Assembly: GCF_013523125.1 (NCBI RefSeq)
Contig: NZ_JAAMQJ010000012.1
Coordinates: forward strand, 1-64,000
Source of the DNA: Pseudomonas entomophila
Lineage (GTDB): Bacteria; Pseudomonadota; Gammaproteobacteria; Pseudomonadales; Pseudomonadaceae
Reading direction: 5' to 3'
DNA length: 64,000 bases
The translations under genes and the position numbers were made by a program. This document shows, one piece after another, positions 24,051 through 33,144 of this stretch. Numbering within the stretch: the first letter of the stretch is position 1; each line of letters begins with the position of its first letter. The notes under the pieces were generated by a model, which made no database searches, was not told where the DNA came from, and worked only from the letters and a program-made list of their open reading frames with translations.

Positions 24051-24280
24051 GCCGGGGCGCCGGACCGGCCGCGATGGGTCGCGCATGGCACACGAGGTGT
24101 ATCGTCAATCTTGAATGAATGTCCTGCGGGCCCAACCGCGACCAGTCCGGCACCCCGCAGGTTGCCGGATTGGACGGTAATGCGGCGGGTCGAATAGTCT
24201 GACCAGGGTTGGCCCTTCGGGCCGAGTCGCGGCCTGGGTGCCGCTCACAAGGGACCGTCTGATGACGGCGAGCTCAACGG

Positions 24281-24574
24281 ATGAAACCCGCACAACGCGC
24301 TCTGAAGACCTTTTTCTCTTCCAGCATCCTGGGCTTCATCCTCATGGGATGCATCGCCGGTGGGTGCGCGTCGTTGTTCATCTATGAGTGGGTCGATGCC
24401 CTACTCAGTGGTGTCCATGTGATCCACGTGCGCGGCAGCCCCACGAAGGTGCTGACCCTCGACGGCTCGGCGGGTGCCTATTGGCTGTCCATGCTGTTCG
24501 AGGCCCTGAGGATCGCCCTGCTGGTGGGGATGGCCTGGCTGTCATTCTTCGCTGCGCGGTTGTGCCGACGATGA
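24281..24574 (+). CDS. Small membrane protein
   Basis: 97-aa protein with two hydrophobic segments (SSSILGFILMGCIAGGCASLFIYEW, about residues 13-37, and WLSMLFEALRIALLVGMAWLSFFAARL, about 68-94) separated by a polar loop. Likely an inner membrane protein with both ends inside. GGCGAGCTCAACGG before the ATG is a mediocre ribosome binding site. No family recognised; it stands alone between a repeat region and the pentonate cluster. Confidence 0.5.
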   Translation: MKPAQRALKTFFSSSILGFILMGCIAGGCASLFIYEWVDALLSGVHVIHVRGSPTKVLTLDGSAGAYWLSMLFEALRIALLVGMAWLSFFAARLCRR

Positions 24575-24659
24575 ACGCGCCAGGCGCTGACCCATAGCGT
24601 TCACCGACCTGCTCGCCTGGAGAAGCAAGACAGGCCGGCGATTCGACGCTCGGTCGGCC

Positions 24660-26234
24660 TCAGCTCAGCGCCTCACGACTGTGCTCGCCATCGACCAGAC
24701 GTTGCAGGCCCAGGGGGTTGGCGTTCTGCAGCGCCGGAGGCAGCAGCGCGTCCGGGTAGTCCTGGTAGCACACCGGGCGCAGGAAGCGATCGATGGCCAG
24801 GGTACCGACCGACGTACCGCGAGCATCGGACGTCGCCGGGTAAGGGCCGCCATGCACCATGGCGTCACAGACCTCGACCCCGGTCGGGTAGCCATTGACC
24901 AGCAAGCGACCCGCCTTGCGCTCCAGCACCGGCACCAGGGGCGCGAAGCGCTGCAGGTCCTGGGGCTCGGCGATCAGGGTCACGGTCAGTTGCCCGTGCA
25001 GCGCCTCCACTGCCTGGCGCAGCTCGGCCTCGTTGGCCACCTCGACGACGATGGTCGTCGGACCGAAGACTTCTTCCTGCAACAGCGCATCGCCCTGCAG
25101 CAACAGGCTGACGTCGGCCTTGAACAGCTGCGCACGGGCCTCGTTGTCTGCCTGTTCGGCACCGGCCAGGTGCTGCACGCCGGGATGCTGCATCAGGCGC
25201 TGCACACCGCCGCTGTAGCTGCGCAGGGTGCCGGCGTTGAGCAGGGTCTGGCCAGCCTGGTCCGCCAGGTGCGCCCCGAGCGCGGCCACGAAGCGGTCGA
25301 AGGCCTCGCCTGCCAGGCCAATGATCAGGCCTGGGTTGGTGCAGAATTGCCCGGCGCCCAGTACCACCGACGCGGCCAGTTCCTGGGCGATGCGCTCGCC
25401 TCGGGCCTGCACGGCCTCGGGCAGGACCAGCACCGGGTTGATGCTGCTCATCTCGGCGAACACCGGGATCGGCTGCGGGCGTGCCGCGGCCAGGTCGCAG
25501 AGGGCGCGGCCGCCCTTGAGCGAGCCGGTGAAGCCTACCGCCTGAATCGCCGGGTGGCGCACCAGCGCTTCGCCGACGCCACCGCCGTAGATCATGTTGA
25601 ACACCCCGGCCGGCATGTCGGTGGCCACGGCGGCGCGCTGGATGGCCTCGGCCACCTGCTCGGCGGTGGCCATGTGGCCGCTGTGCGCCTTGACCACCAC
25701 CGGGCAGCCGGCGGCCAGCGCCGCGGCGGTGTCACCGCCTGCGGTGGAGAAGGCCAACGGGAAGTTGCTGGCACCGAACACCGCCACCGGGCCGACACCG
25801 GTGCGGTACTGGCGCAGGTCGGGGCGGGGCATTGGCTGGCGCTGGGGCTGCGCGCGGTCGATGCGCGCGCCCAGGTAGTCGCCACGGCGCAGGACCTTGG
25901 CGAACAAACGCATCTGGTTGCTGGTGCGGCTGCGCTCACCCTGGATGCGGGCAGCGGGCAGGGCGGTTTCCCGGCATACGGTGGCGACGAAGGTGTCATC
26001 CAGCGCGTCGAGCTGATCGGCGATGGCGTCGAGGAACTGCGCGCGCCGCGCCGGGGCCAGGCCGTTGTAGGTCAGGAAGGCGGCTTCGGCCGCCTCGGCC
26101 GCCGCGGCGACCTCTTCAGGTGTGGCTTGGACGAAGGTCTGGGGCAGGGCCTCGCCGGTGCGGGCGTCGAGGCTCTGCAAGGTGACGGTGCCGGCGCCGA
26201 TGCGCTGGCCGCCGATGAACTGGCGTGCGGACAT
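24660..26234 (-). CDS. 2-oxoglutarate semialdehyde (2,5-dioxovalerate) dehydrogenase
   Basis: 524-aa aldehyde dehydrogenase of the KGSADH group. Seen: FGASNFPLAFSTAGGDTAAALAAGCPVVVKAHSGH in the cofactor domain, catalytic glutamate in VFAEMSSINPV (Glu261) and nucleophile in GAGQFCTNPGL (Cys298). It should oxidise 2-oxoglutarate semialdehyde to 2-oxoglutarate, the last step of the non-phosphorylative pentose pathway. It lies 27 bp after the FAH-family dehydratase in a three-gene operon. The same enzyme type also serves glucarate or hydroxyproline breakdown, but the neighbours point to pentonates. Confidence 0.88.
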   Translation of the reverse strand: MSARQFIGGQRIGAGTVTLQSLDARTGEALPQTFVQATPEEVAAAAEAAEAAFLTYNGLAPARRAQFLDAIADQLDALDDTFVATVCRETALPAARIQGERSRTSNQMRLFAKVLRRGDYLGARIDRAQPQRQPMPRPDLRQYRTGVGPVAVFGASNFPLAFSTAGGDTAAALAAGCPVVVKAHSGHMATAEQVAEAIQRAAVATDMPAGVFNMIYGGGVGEALVRHPAIQAVGFTGSLKGGRALCDLAAARPQPIPVFAEMSSINPVLVLPEAVQARGERIAQELAASVVLGAGQFCTNPGLIIGLAGEAFDRFVAALGAHLADQAGQTLLNAGTLRSYSGGVQRLMQHPGVQHLAGAEQADNEARAQLFKADVSLLLQGDALLQEEVFGPTTIVVEVANEAELRQAVEALHGQLTVTLIAEPQDLQRFAPLVPVLERKAGRLLVNGYPTGVEVCDAMVHGGPYPATSDARGTSVGTLAIDRFLRPVCYQDYPDALLPPALQNANPLGLQRLVDGEHSREALS

Positions 26235-26261
26235 GGTGAACTCCTATCAGGAAGGGAAGGC

Positions 26262-27251
26262 TCAGAGGCTTTTCACGAGACCCGGCCGAACCTGCTCGGG
26301 CAAGGCGACGATGCCGTTGCGCAGCGGCTGGCCGAAGGCGTCCAGGCTGATCTCGAAAGTGTCGCCGGGACGCGCCTGGATGCCGTCGGCGAACGACAGC
26401 GTGGCGGTGCCGAAATAATGCACGTGGATGTCGCCGGGGCGCAGGAACTGGCTGTACTTGAAGTGGTGGAACTCGAGGTTCTCGAGGCTGTGGCACATGT
26501 TCTGCTGACCGCTGAGGAACGGCTTGGACCATAGTACCTGGCCGTCGCGCAGGATCCGGCTGGTGCCTTCCAGGTGTGGCGGCAATGCGCCGACGCGCAG
26601 TTCCGGGCCGAAGCTGCAGGCGCGCAGCTTGGAATGCGCCAGGTACAGGTAGTTGCGGCGCTCCATGACGTGGTCGGAGAACTCGTTGCCCAGGGCATAA
26701 CCCAGCCGTACCGGCGTACCGTCGCCGTCGATCAGGTACAGCCCGACCAGCTCCGGCTCTTCGCCGGCATCCTCGGCGAACGCCGGCAGGGGCAGGTCGC
26801 CGCCCGGACGCACGACGATGCCACCGTCGCCCTTGTAGAACCATTCAGGCTGCGCACCGACTTCGCCCGCAGGCGGCTGGCCACCCTCCAGGCCCCACTG
26901 GAACATGCGCAGGCTGTCGGTCACCGCGCCCTCGGTCTGCTGCTGGTGCATCTTGTCGCGGGTGGCAGCGCTGCCCAGGTGGGTCAGGCCGGTGCCGGTG
27001 ACCAGGCAGTGGGCAGGGTCCGGGTGGTCCAGGGGCGGCAGGACGCGCCCTTCGGCCAGCAGGGCCAGGTAGTCGTGGGCCGCGCCAAGGCCGGCGGCCT
27101 CGACTTCGCCCACCAGGTCGCGCCCGGCGGCGATGGCCCGCAAGGCCAGCTCACGGGTGCTGTGCGTGCCTTGGACTTCCAGGGCGCGCTCGCCTTCCAC
27201 CACACCTACGCGGCGTTCGCCCGCGGCCGTTTCGAATTGGATCAATCGCAT
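26262..27251 (-). CDS. 2-keto-3-deoxy-pentonate dehydratase, AraD1/GguC type (FAH fold)
   Basis: 329-aa fumarylacetoacetate-hydrolase-fold protein of the AraD1/GguC group. Seen: VTGTGLTHLGSAATRDKMH near residue 85, EPELVGLYLIDGDG, GYALGNEFSDHVMERRNYLYLAHSKLRAC with probable metal ligands, and the C-terminal GDIHVHYFGTATLSF. Here it probably dehydrates 2-keto-3-deoxy-L-arabinonate (or D-xylonate) to 2-oxoglutarate semialdehyde. The substrate is inferred from its neighbours: an IlvD/Edd aldonate dehydratase and a KGSA dehydrogenase. Family members are sometimes annotated only as GguC. Confidence 0.82.
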   Translation of the reverse strand: MRLIQFETAAGERRVGVVEGERALEVQGTHSTRELALRAIAAGRDLVGEVEAAGLGAAHDYLALLAEGRVLPPLDHPDPAHCLVTGTGLTHLGSAATRDKMHQQQTEGAVTDSLRMFQWGLEGGQPPAGEVGAQPEWFYKGDGGIVVRPGGDLPLPAFAEDAGEEPELVGLYLIDGDGTPVRLGYALGNEFSDHVMERRNYLYLAHSKLRACSFGPELRVGALPPHLEGTSRILRDGQVLWSKPFLSGQQNMCHSLENLEFHHFKYSQFLRPGDIHVHYFGTATLSFADGIQARPGDTFEISLDAFGQPLRNGIVALPEQVRPGLVKSL

Positions 27252-27278
27252 GGGGTACTCGCTTGTTGAGTGAGAGGG

Positions 27279-28586
27279 TCAGTGGGAGGCATCGGTCGTG
27301 TGCGCCGAGGCCTGGCGTTGGCGGCATTCCAGGCGGGTGTACACCACGCTGGTGAGCAGCAGCCCGAACAGCATCACCACGGCCAGGAAGTACAGGCCCG
27401 AGGACAGGTGCCCGGTGTGTTCCTTGAGCGCGCCGATGCCGAAGGGCCCCAGGTAGCCGCCGAGGTTGCCGAGGGAGTTGATCAGGGCGATCCCGGCCGC
27501 GGCGCTGGCGCCGGACAGGAAGCGTCCTGGCAAGGTCCAGAAGATCGCCGTGCAGGAGAACAGCGCGAAGGCCACCAGGCACAACGCCGCCAGCTGCATG
27601 ACCGGCGCGCTGAGCCAGGCGCTGAAGAACAGGCCCACCGCACCCAGGGCGTAGAGCAGGCCGAGGTGGCCGTAGCGATCGTTCAGGCGGTCGGAGCTGC
27701 GTGGGACGATCAGCAGGCCGATGATGCCGAACAGGTAGGGCACCGCCGAGACGAAGCCGGTGACCAGGTCGCTGCCGCCGAACTGGTGCACCAGCGTCGG
27801 CAGCCACAGCCCCAGGCCATAGATGCTCAGGGTGACCGGCAGGTAGAACAGCGCCAGCAGCAGGACCCGGCGGTCCTTCAACGCATGCAAGGGGTTGCCA
27901 TGGCGAGCCTGGCCGAACTCGCGCAGGTCGTTGGCCAGTTGCTCTTGCAACCAGCTGCGCTGCGCATCTGTCAGCCAGCGCACGGTGGCCGGGCCATCGG
28001 GCAGCAGGCGCAGGGTCGGCCAGGCCAGCAGCACTGCCGGGGTGCCGATGCAGATGAACAGCCATTGCCAGCCGTGCAGGCCCTGCAGGCCATCGAGGCC
28101 CAGCAGCGCGCCGGAGAGCGGCCCGGTCACTAGCATCGCCAGCGGCTGCGAAAGGATGAAGAAGCCCAGGATCTTGCCGCGATGACGCACCGGGTACCAC
28201 TGGGTGATGTAGTACAGCACGCCGGGGAAGAACCCGGCCTCGGCCACCCCTAGCAGCAGGCGCATGACGTAGAAGCCCATGGGGCCGGTGACGAAGGCCA
28301 TGCCGATGGTGATCGCACCCCACGTCAGCAGGATGCGGGCAAACCAGCGCCGCGCGCCGAAGCGGTCGAGCAGCAGGTTGCTGGGCACTTCGAAGAAGAA
28401 GTAGCCGATGAAGAACAACCCGGCGCCCAGCCCGTAGGCGGCATCGCCCAGGCCGATGTCGGCGCCCATGTGCAGCTTGGCGAAGCCCACCGCAGAGCGG
28501 TCGACGTAGGCCACCAGGTACAGCAGGACCAAAAAGGGAATGAGTTTCCACGTGATCAGGCGGACGAGCCGCTGCTCATGAACCAT
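27279..28586 (-). CDS. MFS transporter, probable pentonate permease
   Basis: 435-aa major facilitator permease with about twelve membrane segments and the AYVDRSAVGFAKLHM motif after the first segment, typical of the anion:cation symporter (tartrate/hexuronate) group. First gene of the minus-strand operon with the two downstream pathway enzymes, so the likely cargo is a pentonate. GGAG before the ATG at 28586 decides the start; the longer frame from 28652 would extend into the operator region. Confidence 0.85.
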   Translation of the reverse strand: MVHEQRLVRLITWKLIPFLVLLYLVAYVDRSAVGFAKLHMGADIGLGDAAYGLGAGLFFIGYFFFEVPSNLLLDRFGARRWFARILLTWGAITIGMAFVTGPMGFYVMRLLLGVAEAGFFPGVLYYITQWYPVRHRGKILGFFILSQPLAMLVTGPLSGALLGLDGLQGLHGWQWLFICIGTPAVLLAWPTLRLLPDGPATVRWLTDAQRSWLQEQLANDLREFGQARHGNPLHALKDRRVLLLALFYLPVTLSIYGLGLWLPTLVHQFGGSDLVTGFVSAVPYLFGIIGLLIVPRSSDRLNDRYGHLGLLYALGAVGLFFSAWLSAPVMQLAALCLVAFALFSCTAIFWTLPGRFLSGASAAAGIALINSLGNLGGYLGPFGIGALKEHTGHLSSGLYFLAVVMLFGLLLTSVVYTRLECRQRQASAHTTDASH

Positions 28587-28669
28587 GGCGATGTCTCCAA
28601 TTGTTCTTGTAATGGATGCAACACGCGGTTGGGGCCCATGGCAGGCCGTCAACGGTCTGGAACATCTTA

Positions 28670-28680
28670 TAGTATTACTA
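28670..28680. promoter_or_regulatory. FadR-type (GntR) operator 1
   Basis: TAGTATTACTA is a perfect palindrome fitting the FadR-subfamily consensus TNGTnnnACNA, 84 bp before the transporter start in the divergent promoter. Probably bound by the regulator at 30603. Confidence 0.75.
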
Positions 28681-28743
28681 TTTAAAGCAACAACCCTTCA
28701 CATGAGGCTGTTTTGTCGCTAGAGTCCGCTCAACACTGCTAAA

Positions 28744-28754
28744 TAGTAATACCA
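28744..28754. promoter_or_regulatory. FadR-type (GntR) operator 2
   Basis: TAGTAATACCA, also matching TNGTnnnACNA, 14 bp before the dehydratase start. The wider block TAAATAGTAATAC is an exact inverted copy of sequence around operator 1, 60-odd bp away, so a loop or cooperative repression of both promoters is plausible. Confidence 0.75.
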
Positions 28755-28767
28755 ATAAGGTGCCGTC

Positions 28768-30501
28768 ATGTCCGATAACAAAAAACCGCTACGCTCGGCC
28801 CAATGGTTCGGTACGGCCGACAAGAACGGCTTCATGTACCGCAGCTGGATGAAGAACCAGGGCATTCCCGACCATGCCTTCGATGGCCGCCCGATCATCG
28901 GCATCTGCAACACCTGGTCGGAGCTCACGCCCTGCAACGCGCACTTTCGCAAGATCGCCGAACACGTGAAGAAAGGGGTGCTGGAGGCGGGTGGCTTCCC
29001 GGTGGAGTTCCCGGTGTTTTCCAGCGGCGAGTCCAACCTGCGGCCGACCGCCATGCTCACCCGCAACCTGGCGAGCATGGACGTCGAAGAATCGATCCGG
29101 GGCAACCCGGTGGATGCGGTGGTGCTGCTGACCGGCTGCGACAAGACCACCCCGGCGCTGCTGATGGGCGCGGCCAGCTGCGACGTCCCGGCGATCGTGG
29201 TGACCGGCGGGCCGATGCTCAACGGCAAGCACAAGGGGCGCGACATCGGCGCCGGGACCATCGTCTGGCAGATGCACGAGGCCTACAAGGCCGGGCAGAT
29301 CGACCTCAACGAATTCCTCTCGGCCGAGGCGGGCATGTCGCGCTCGGCCGGCACCTGCAACACCATGGGCACGGCCTCGACCATGGCCTGCATGGCCGAA
29401 GCGCTGGGCACCTCGCTGCCGCACAATGCCGCCATCCCGGCGGTAGACGCGCGCCGCTACGTGCTGGCGCACCTGTCCGGCATGCGCATCGTCGACATGG
29501 CCCGCGAAGACCTGCGCCTGTCGAAGATCCTCACCCGCGAAGCCTTCGAGAACGCCATCCGCGTCAACGCCGCCATCGGCGGCTCGACCAACGCGGTGAT
29601 CCACCTCAAGGCCATCGCCGGGCGCATCGGCGTCGACCTGCAGCTGGAAGACTGGACCCGCATCGGCCGTGGCACACCGACCCTGGTCGACCTGCAGCCC
29701 TCGGGCCGCTTCCTGATGGAAGAGTTCTACTATGCCGGGGGCCTGCCTGCGGTGATCCGCCGTCTCGGCGAGCACGACCTGCTGCCCAATCCAGGCGCCC
29801 TGACGGTCAACGGCCAGAGCCTGTGGGACAACTGCCAGGCCGCGCCGCTGTACGACGAAGAGGTGATTCGCCCCTTGGAGCGTCCGCTGGTGGCCGATGG
29901 CGGCATCTGCATCCTGCGCGGCAACCTGGCGCCCAAGGGCGCGGTGCTCAAGCCGTCGGCGGCGACCCCGGCGCTGATGCGCCATCGTGGCCGTGCCGTG
30001 GTGTTCGAGCACTTCGAGGACTACAAGGCCCGCATCAACGACCCGGCGCTGGACGTCGACGCCAACTCGGTGCTGGTGATGAAGCACTGCGGGCCCAAGG
30101 GCTACCCCGGCATGGCCGAGGTCGGCAACATGGGGCTGCCGGCCAAGCTGCTGGCCCAGGGCGTGACCGACATGGTGCGCATCTCCGACGCACGCATGAG
30201 CGGCACCGCCTATGGCACCGTGGTCTTGCACGTGGCGCCGGAAGCGGCGGCTGGCGGCCCACTGGCCGTCGTGCGCGAAGGCGACTGGATCGAACTGGAC
30301 TGCCACGAAGGCCGCCTGCACCTGGACATCTCCGACGAGGAACTGGCCGGGCGCCTGGCCGACGTGGCGCCGGTGCCGCAGCTGATCACCAGCGGCTACG
30401 CCCGGCTCTACCTGGACCACGTCATGCAGGCCGACGAAGGCTGCGACTTCGACTTCCTGGTCGGCTGTCGGGGTTCGGCCGTGCCCAAGCACTCCCATTG
30501 A
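28768..30501 (+). CDS. L-arabinonate/pentonate dehydratase (IlvD/Edd family)
   Basis: 577-aa Fe-S aldonate dehydratase closely resembling bacterial L-arabinonate dehydratase along its length. Seen: the three cluster cysteines in ICNTWSELTPCN, LTGCDKTTPALLMGAASCD and SAGTCNTMGTAS, then IGGSTNAVIHLKAIAGR, MKHCGPKGYPGMAEVGNM and SDARMSGTAYGTVVLHV. It should convert L-arabinonate or a related aldonate to the 2-keto-3-deoxy acid, step one of the pathway completed by the divergent operon. AATAAGGTGCCGTC precedes the ATG, just after operator 2. Exact stereochemical substrate cannot be read from sequence. Confidence 0.87.
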   Translation: MSDNKKPLRSAQWFGTADKNGFMYRSWMKNQGIPDHAFDGRPIIGICNTWSELTPCNAHFRKIAEHVKKGVLEAGGFPVEFPVFSSGESNLRPTAMLTRNLASMDVEESIRGNPVDAVVLLTGCDKTTPALLMGAASCDVPAIVVTGGPMLNGKHKGRDIGAGTIVWQMHEAYKAGQIDLNEFLSAEAGMSRSAGTCNTMGTASTMACMAEALGTSLPHNAAIPAVDARRYVLAHLSGMRIVDMAREDLRLSKILTREAFENAIRVNAAIGGSTNAVIHLKAIAGRIGVDLQLEDWTRIGRGTPTLVDLQPSGRFLMEEFYYAGGLPAVIRRLGEHDLLPNPGALTVNGQSLWDNCQAAPLYDEEVIRPLERPLVADGGICILRGNLAPKGAVLKPSAATPALMRHRGRAVVFEHFEDYKARINDPALDVDANSVLVMKHCGPKGYPGMAEVGNMGLPAKLLAQGVTDMVRISDARMSGTAYGTVVLHVAPEAAAGGPLAVVREGDWIELDCHEGRLHLDISDEELAGRLADVAPVPQLITSGYARLYLDHVMQADEGCDFDFLVGCRGSAVPKHSH

Positions 30502-30602
30502 GCACGGGCCTGTCAGGCCGCGCCGGGCCGACGGCGGGGCCGTTGCCGGCGCAGGGGTGCTATGATGCGCGGCCACGCCTGAAGGACGTCTCCCGCGCCC
30601 CC

Positions 30603-31325
30603 ATGAACTACCGCCAGCCCACGCCGCGCAAGAGCATGCACGCCACCTTGGTCCAGGACCTGGGCCTGCAGATCGTCTCCGGTCAGCTCCAGCCCCAGCA
30701 GAAGCTGCCTTCCGAGGCCAGCCTGTGCGAGGCGTACGCGATCAGCCGGCCGGTGTTTCGCGAAGCCATGCGGGCGCTGACCGCCAAGGGGCTGGTCCAG
30801 GCCAAGCCGCGGGTCGGCACCCTGGTCAGGCCACGGCACGACTGGCACATGCTCGACCCGGACGTGCTGCACTGGCTGATGCAGGCCACGCCCCAGCAGG
30901 AGTTCTTCAACATGCTCTCGAGCGTGCGCTGGGTCATCGAACCGGCAGCAGCGGCCCTGGCGGCGAGCAACGCCACCGAAGCCGACGTCGCCTCGATCGC
31001 CGAGGCCTACCAGCGCATGGAGCAGGCCAGCACGCCGGAAGAGCGCCTGCAGCCGGATCTGGATTTCCACGCCCGCATCGCCGATGCCACGCACAACGAC
31101 CTGCTGGCCTACCTGTGCAACATGCTGTCGCTGGCCCTGCGCGAGTCGGTGCGTTACTCCAACCAGCGCTCCAACTTCGACCAGCTGGCGCTGCCCCGGC
31201 ACCAGGCGATCCTCACCGCCATCCAGAACGGTGACGCCCTGGGCGCACGGCATGCGGCGCTGGTACAGCTGGAAGACGCCCGCGTGGCCTTGAGCAAGGT
31301 CCTGGGGCAGGACCCGATCAGCTGA
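30603..31325 (+). CDS. FadR-subfamily GntR regulator of the pentonate cluster
   Basis: 240-aa GntR regulator. Seen: winged helix with LGLQIVSGQLQPQQKLPSEASLCEAYAISRPVFREAMRALTAKGLVQAKPRVGTLV (about residues 18-75), then the helical FCD-type domain with metal/ligand residues (DLDFHARIADATHN; HQAILTAIQNGD). It probably senses a pathway intermediate and controls the divergent promoters, which hold two TNGTnnnACNA sites. The start at 30603 (MNYRQPTPRKS) is the first ATG that gives a normal family length; it lies about 100 bp after the dehydratase and may be cotranscribed. Confidence 0.85.
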   Translation: MNYRQPTPRKSMHATLVQDLGLQIVSGQLQPQQKLPSEASLCEAYAISRPVFREAMRALTAKGLVQAKPRVGTLVRPRHDWHMLDPDVLHWLMQATPQQEFFNMLSSVRWVIEPAAAALAASNATEADVASIAEAYQRMEQASTPEERLQPDLDFHARIADATHNDLLAYLCNMLSLALRESVRYSNQRSNFDQLALPRHQAILTAIQNGDALGARHAALVQLEDARVALSKVLGQDPIS

Positions 31326-31529
31326 GTCGCAGGCGTCGTTGGCGCGCCTTTTGTCCCTCCACAAAACCTTCACGCCACGAAATAATCGGCACGCGCTGAA
31401 TTATTTCACCTGTTTCCTGATCTGATTCAAAAGGTTTCTGAGTAAAGGCACAGCGCCACCTCGTGCGCTAGTCAGAACCGTTTCTTTGAAGCTCGCCCCA
31501 GCGAGACACGACAGCGATCAGGTACCCGC

Positions 31530-33035
31530 ATGAAATTACGCAAGAAACGCGTCAAGCCCATTGGGCTCAACGACATCACCATTGTCGACGATGCCAAGAT
31601 GCGCAAGGCGATCACCGCCGCCGCACTGGGCAACGCCATGGAATGGTTCGACTTCGGCGTCTACGGCTTCGTCGCCTACGTGCTCGGCAAGGTGTTCTTC
31701 CCCAACGCCGACCCCAGCGTGCAGATGGTCGCCGCCCTGGCGACCTTCTCGGTGCCCTTCCTGATTCGCCCCCTCGGTGGCCTGTTCTTCGGCGCCCTGG
31801 GCGACCGTTACGGGCGACAGAAAGTCCTGGCCGCGACGATCGTGATCATGTCGCTCAGTACCTTCGCGATCGGTTGTATTCCCTCGTACGCGTCGATCGG
31901 CATCTGGGCGCCGATCCTGCTGCTGCTCGCCAAGATGGCCCAAGGCTTCTCGGTGGGGGGTGAGTACACCGGTGCCTCGATCTTCGTGGCCGAGTACGCC
32001 CCGGACCGCAAGCGCGGCTTCCTCGGCAGCTGGCTGGACTTCGGTTCGATCGCCGGCTTCGTGCTGGGCGCAGGCGTGGTGGTGATGATCTCGGCCATCG
32101 TCGGCGAAGAGAAGTTCTTCGAGTGGGGCTGGCGCATTCCGTTCTTCCTGGCCTTGCCGCTGGGCATGATCGGCCTCTACCTGCGCCATGCGCTGGAAGA
32201 GACCCCGGCCTTCCAGCAGCACGTCGACAAGCTCGAGCAGGGCGACCGCGAAGGCCTGGCCGCCGGTCCCAAGGTGTCGTTCAAGGAGGTCGCCACCAAG
32301 CACTGGCGCAGCCTGCTGACCTGCATCGGCGTGGTCATCGCGACCAACGTCACCTACTACATGCTGCTGACCTACATGCCGAGTTACCTGTCACACAACC
32401 TCGGCTACAGCGAAAACCATGGCGTGCTGATCATCATCGCGATCATGGTCGGCATGCTGTTCGTACAGCCGGTCATCGGTTTCGTCAGTGACAAGATCGG
32501 TCGCAAGCCCTTCATCATCATGGGCAGCATCGGGCTGTTCCTCTTCGTGATCCCGGCGTTCATGATGATCAACAGCGGTGTGCTGGGGCTGATCTTCGCC
32601 GGCCTGCTGCTGCTGGCGGTGCTGCTGAACTTCTTCATCGGCGTCATGGCCTCGACCCTGCCGGCGATGTTCCCGACGCACATTCGCTACAGCGCCCTGG
32701 CCAGTGCCTTCAACATCTCGGTGCTGATCGCCGGTCTGACCCCGACCATCGCCGCCTGGCTGGTGGAAACCACCCAGAACCTGATGATGCCGGCCTACTA
32801 CCTGATGGTGGTGGCGCTGATCGGCCTGGTCACCGGCGTGACCATGAAAGAGACCGCCAACAAGCCACTGCGTGGCGCGGCACCGGCGGCGTCGGACATC
32901 CACGAGGCGCGTGAGCTGTTGCAGGAGCATCACGACAACATCGAGCAGAAGATCGAAGACATCGACGCACAGATGGCCGAACTGGAAGCCAAGCGCAAGG
33001 TTCTGGTGCAGCAGCACCCGCGCATCAACGAGTAA
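31530..33035 (+). CDS. proP: ProP-like glycine betaine/proline:H+ symporter
   Basis: 501-aa MFS metabolite:H+ symporter. Seen: ALGNAMEWFDFGVYGFVAY in segment 1, GALGDRYGRQKVLA loop, GGEYTGASIFVAEYAP, about twelve membrane segments, and a cytoplasmic C-terminal extension predicted as coiled coil (HHDNIEQKIEDIDAQMAELEAKRKVLVQQ), the feature that in E. coli ProP tunes osmotic activation. It would import proline and betaines at high osmolarity. Length matches E. coli ProP. Monocistronic with its own ~200-bp upstream region and a terminator at 33081. Confidence 0.88.
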   Translation: MKLRKKRVKPIGLNDITIVDDAKMRKAITAAALGNAMEWFDFGVYGFVAYVLGKVFFPNADPSVQMVAALATFSVPFLIRPLGGLFFGALGDRYGRQKVLAATIVIMSLSTFAIGCIPSYASIGIWAPILLLLAKMAQGFSVGGEYTGASIFVAEYAPDRKRGFLGSWLDFGSIAGFVLGAGVVVMISAIVGEEKFFEWGWRIPFFLALPLGMIGLYLRHALEETPAFQQHVDKLEQGDREGLAAGPKVSFKEVATKHWRSLLTCIGVVIATNVTYYMLLTYMPSYLSHNLGYSENHGVLIIIAIMVGMLFVQPVIGFVSDKIGRKPFIIMGSIGLFLFVIPAFMMINSGVLGLIFAGLLLLAVLLNFFIGVMASTLPAMFPTHIRYSALASAFNISVLIAGLTPTIAAWLVETTQNLMMPAYYLMVVALIGLVTGVTMKETANKPLRGAAPAASDIHEARELLQEHHDNIEQKIEDIDAQMAELEAKRKVLVQQHPRINE

Positions 33036-33080
33036 GCGCAGGCCGGATGAACGCGCCCGGCTTCGAGCGCGGTAGTAGAC

Positions 33081-33116
33081 AAGGGGCAGCCCTCACCGAG
33101 GTGCATGCCCCTTTTT
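33081..33116. terminator. Bidirectional terminator between proP and the guanidino cluster
   Basis: Eight-bp perfect stem AAGGGGCA/TGCCCCTT (33081-33088 and 33106-33113) followed by TTT on the plus strand and preceded by A residues. It separates two convergent transcripts. Confidence 0.8.
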
Positions 33117-33144
33117 CATGCCCGGTCGTCAGCGCACGCCGCCC

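Larger units (their letters stand above)
23111..24280. other. Repeat-rich intergenic region upstream of comM
   Basis: About 1.17 kb without a credible gene; the frames present are GC-rich shadows of repeats. It contains a 110-bp direct repeat (23271-23380 and 23941-24050), a 22-bp inverted repeat (23434-23455 and 23820-23841), a REP pair (23681-23740) and other REP-like units near 23609 and 24208. Confidence 0.7.

Noticed and set aside
23111-24280. CRISPR array
   Set aside because: Repeats are long, few, unevenly spaced and GC-palindromic REP types; there are no regular spacers or cas genes.
28803-31325. An 840-codon plus-strand frame
   Set aside because: It is a GC shadow of the dehydratase joined in frame to the regulator; the arginine/glycine-rich part is not protein-like. 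Only 30603-31325 is real.
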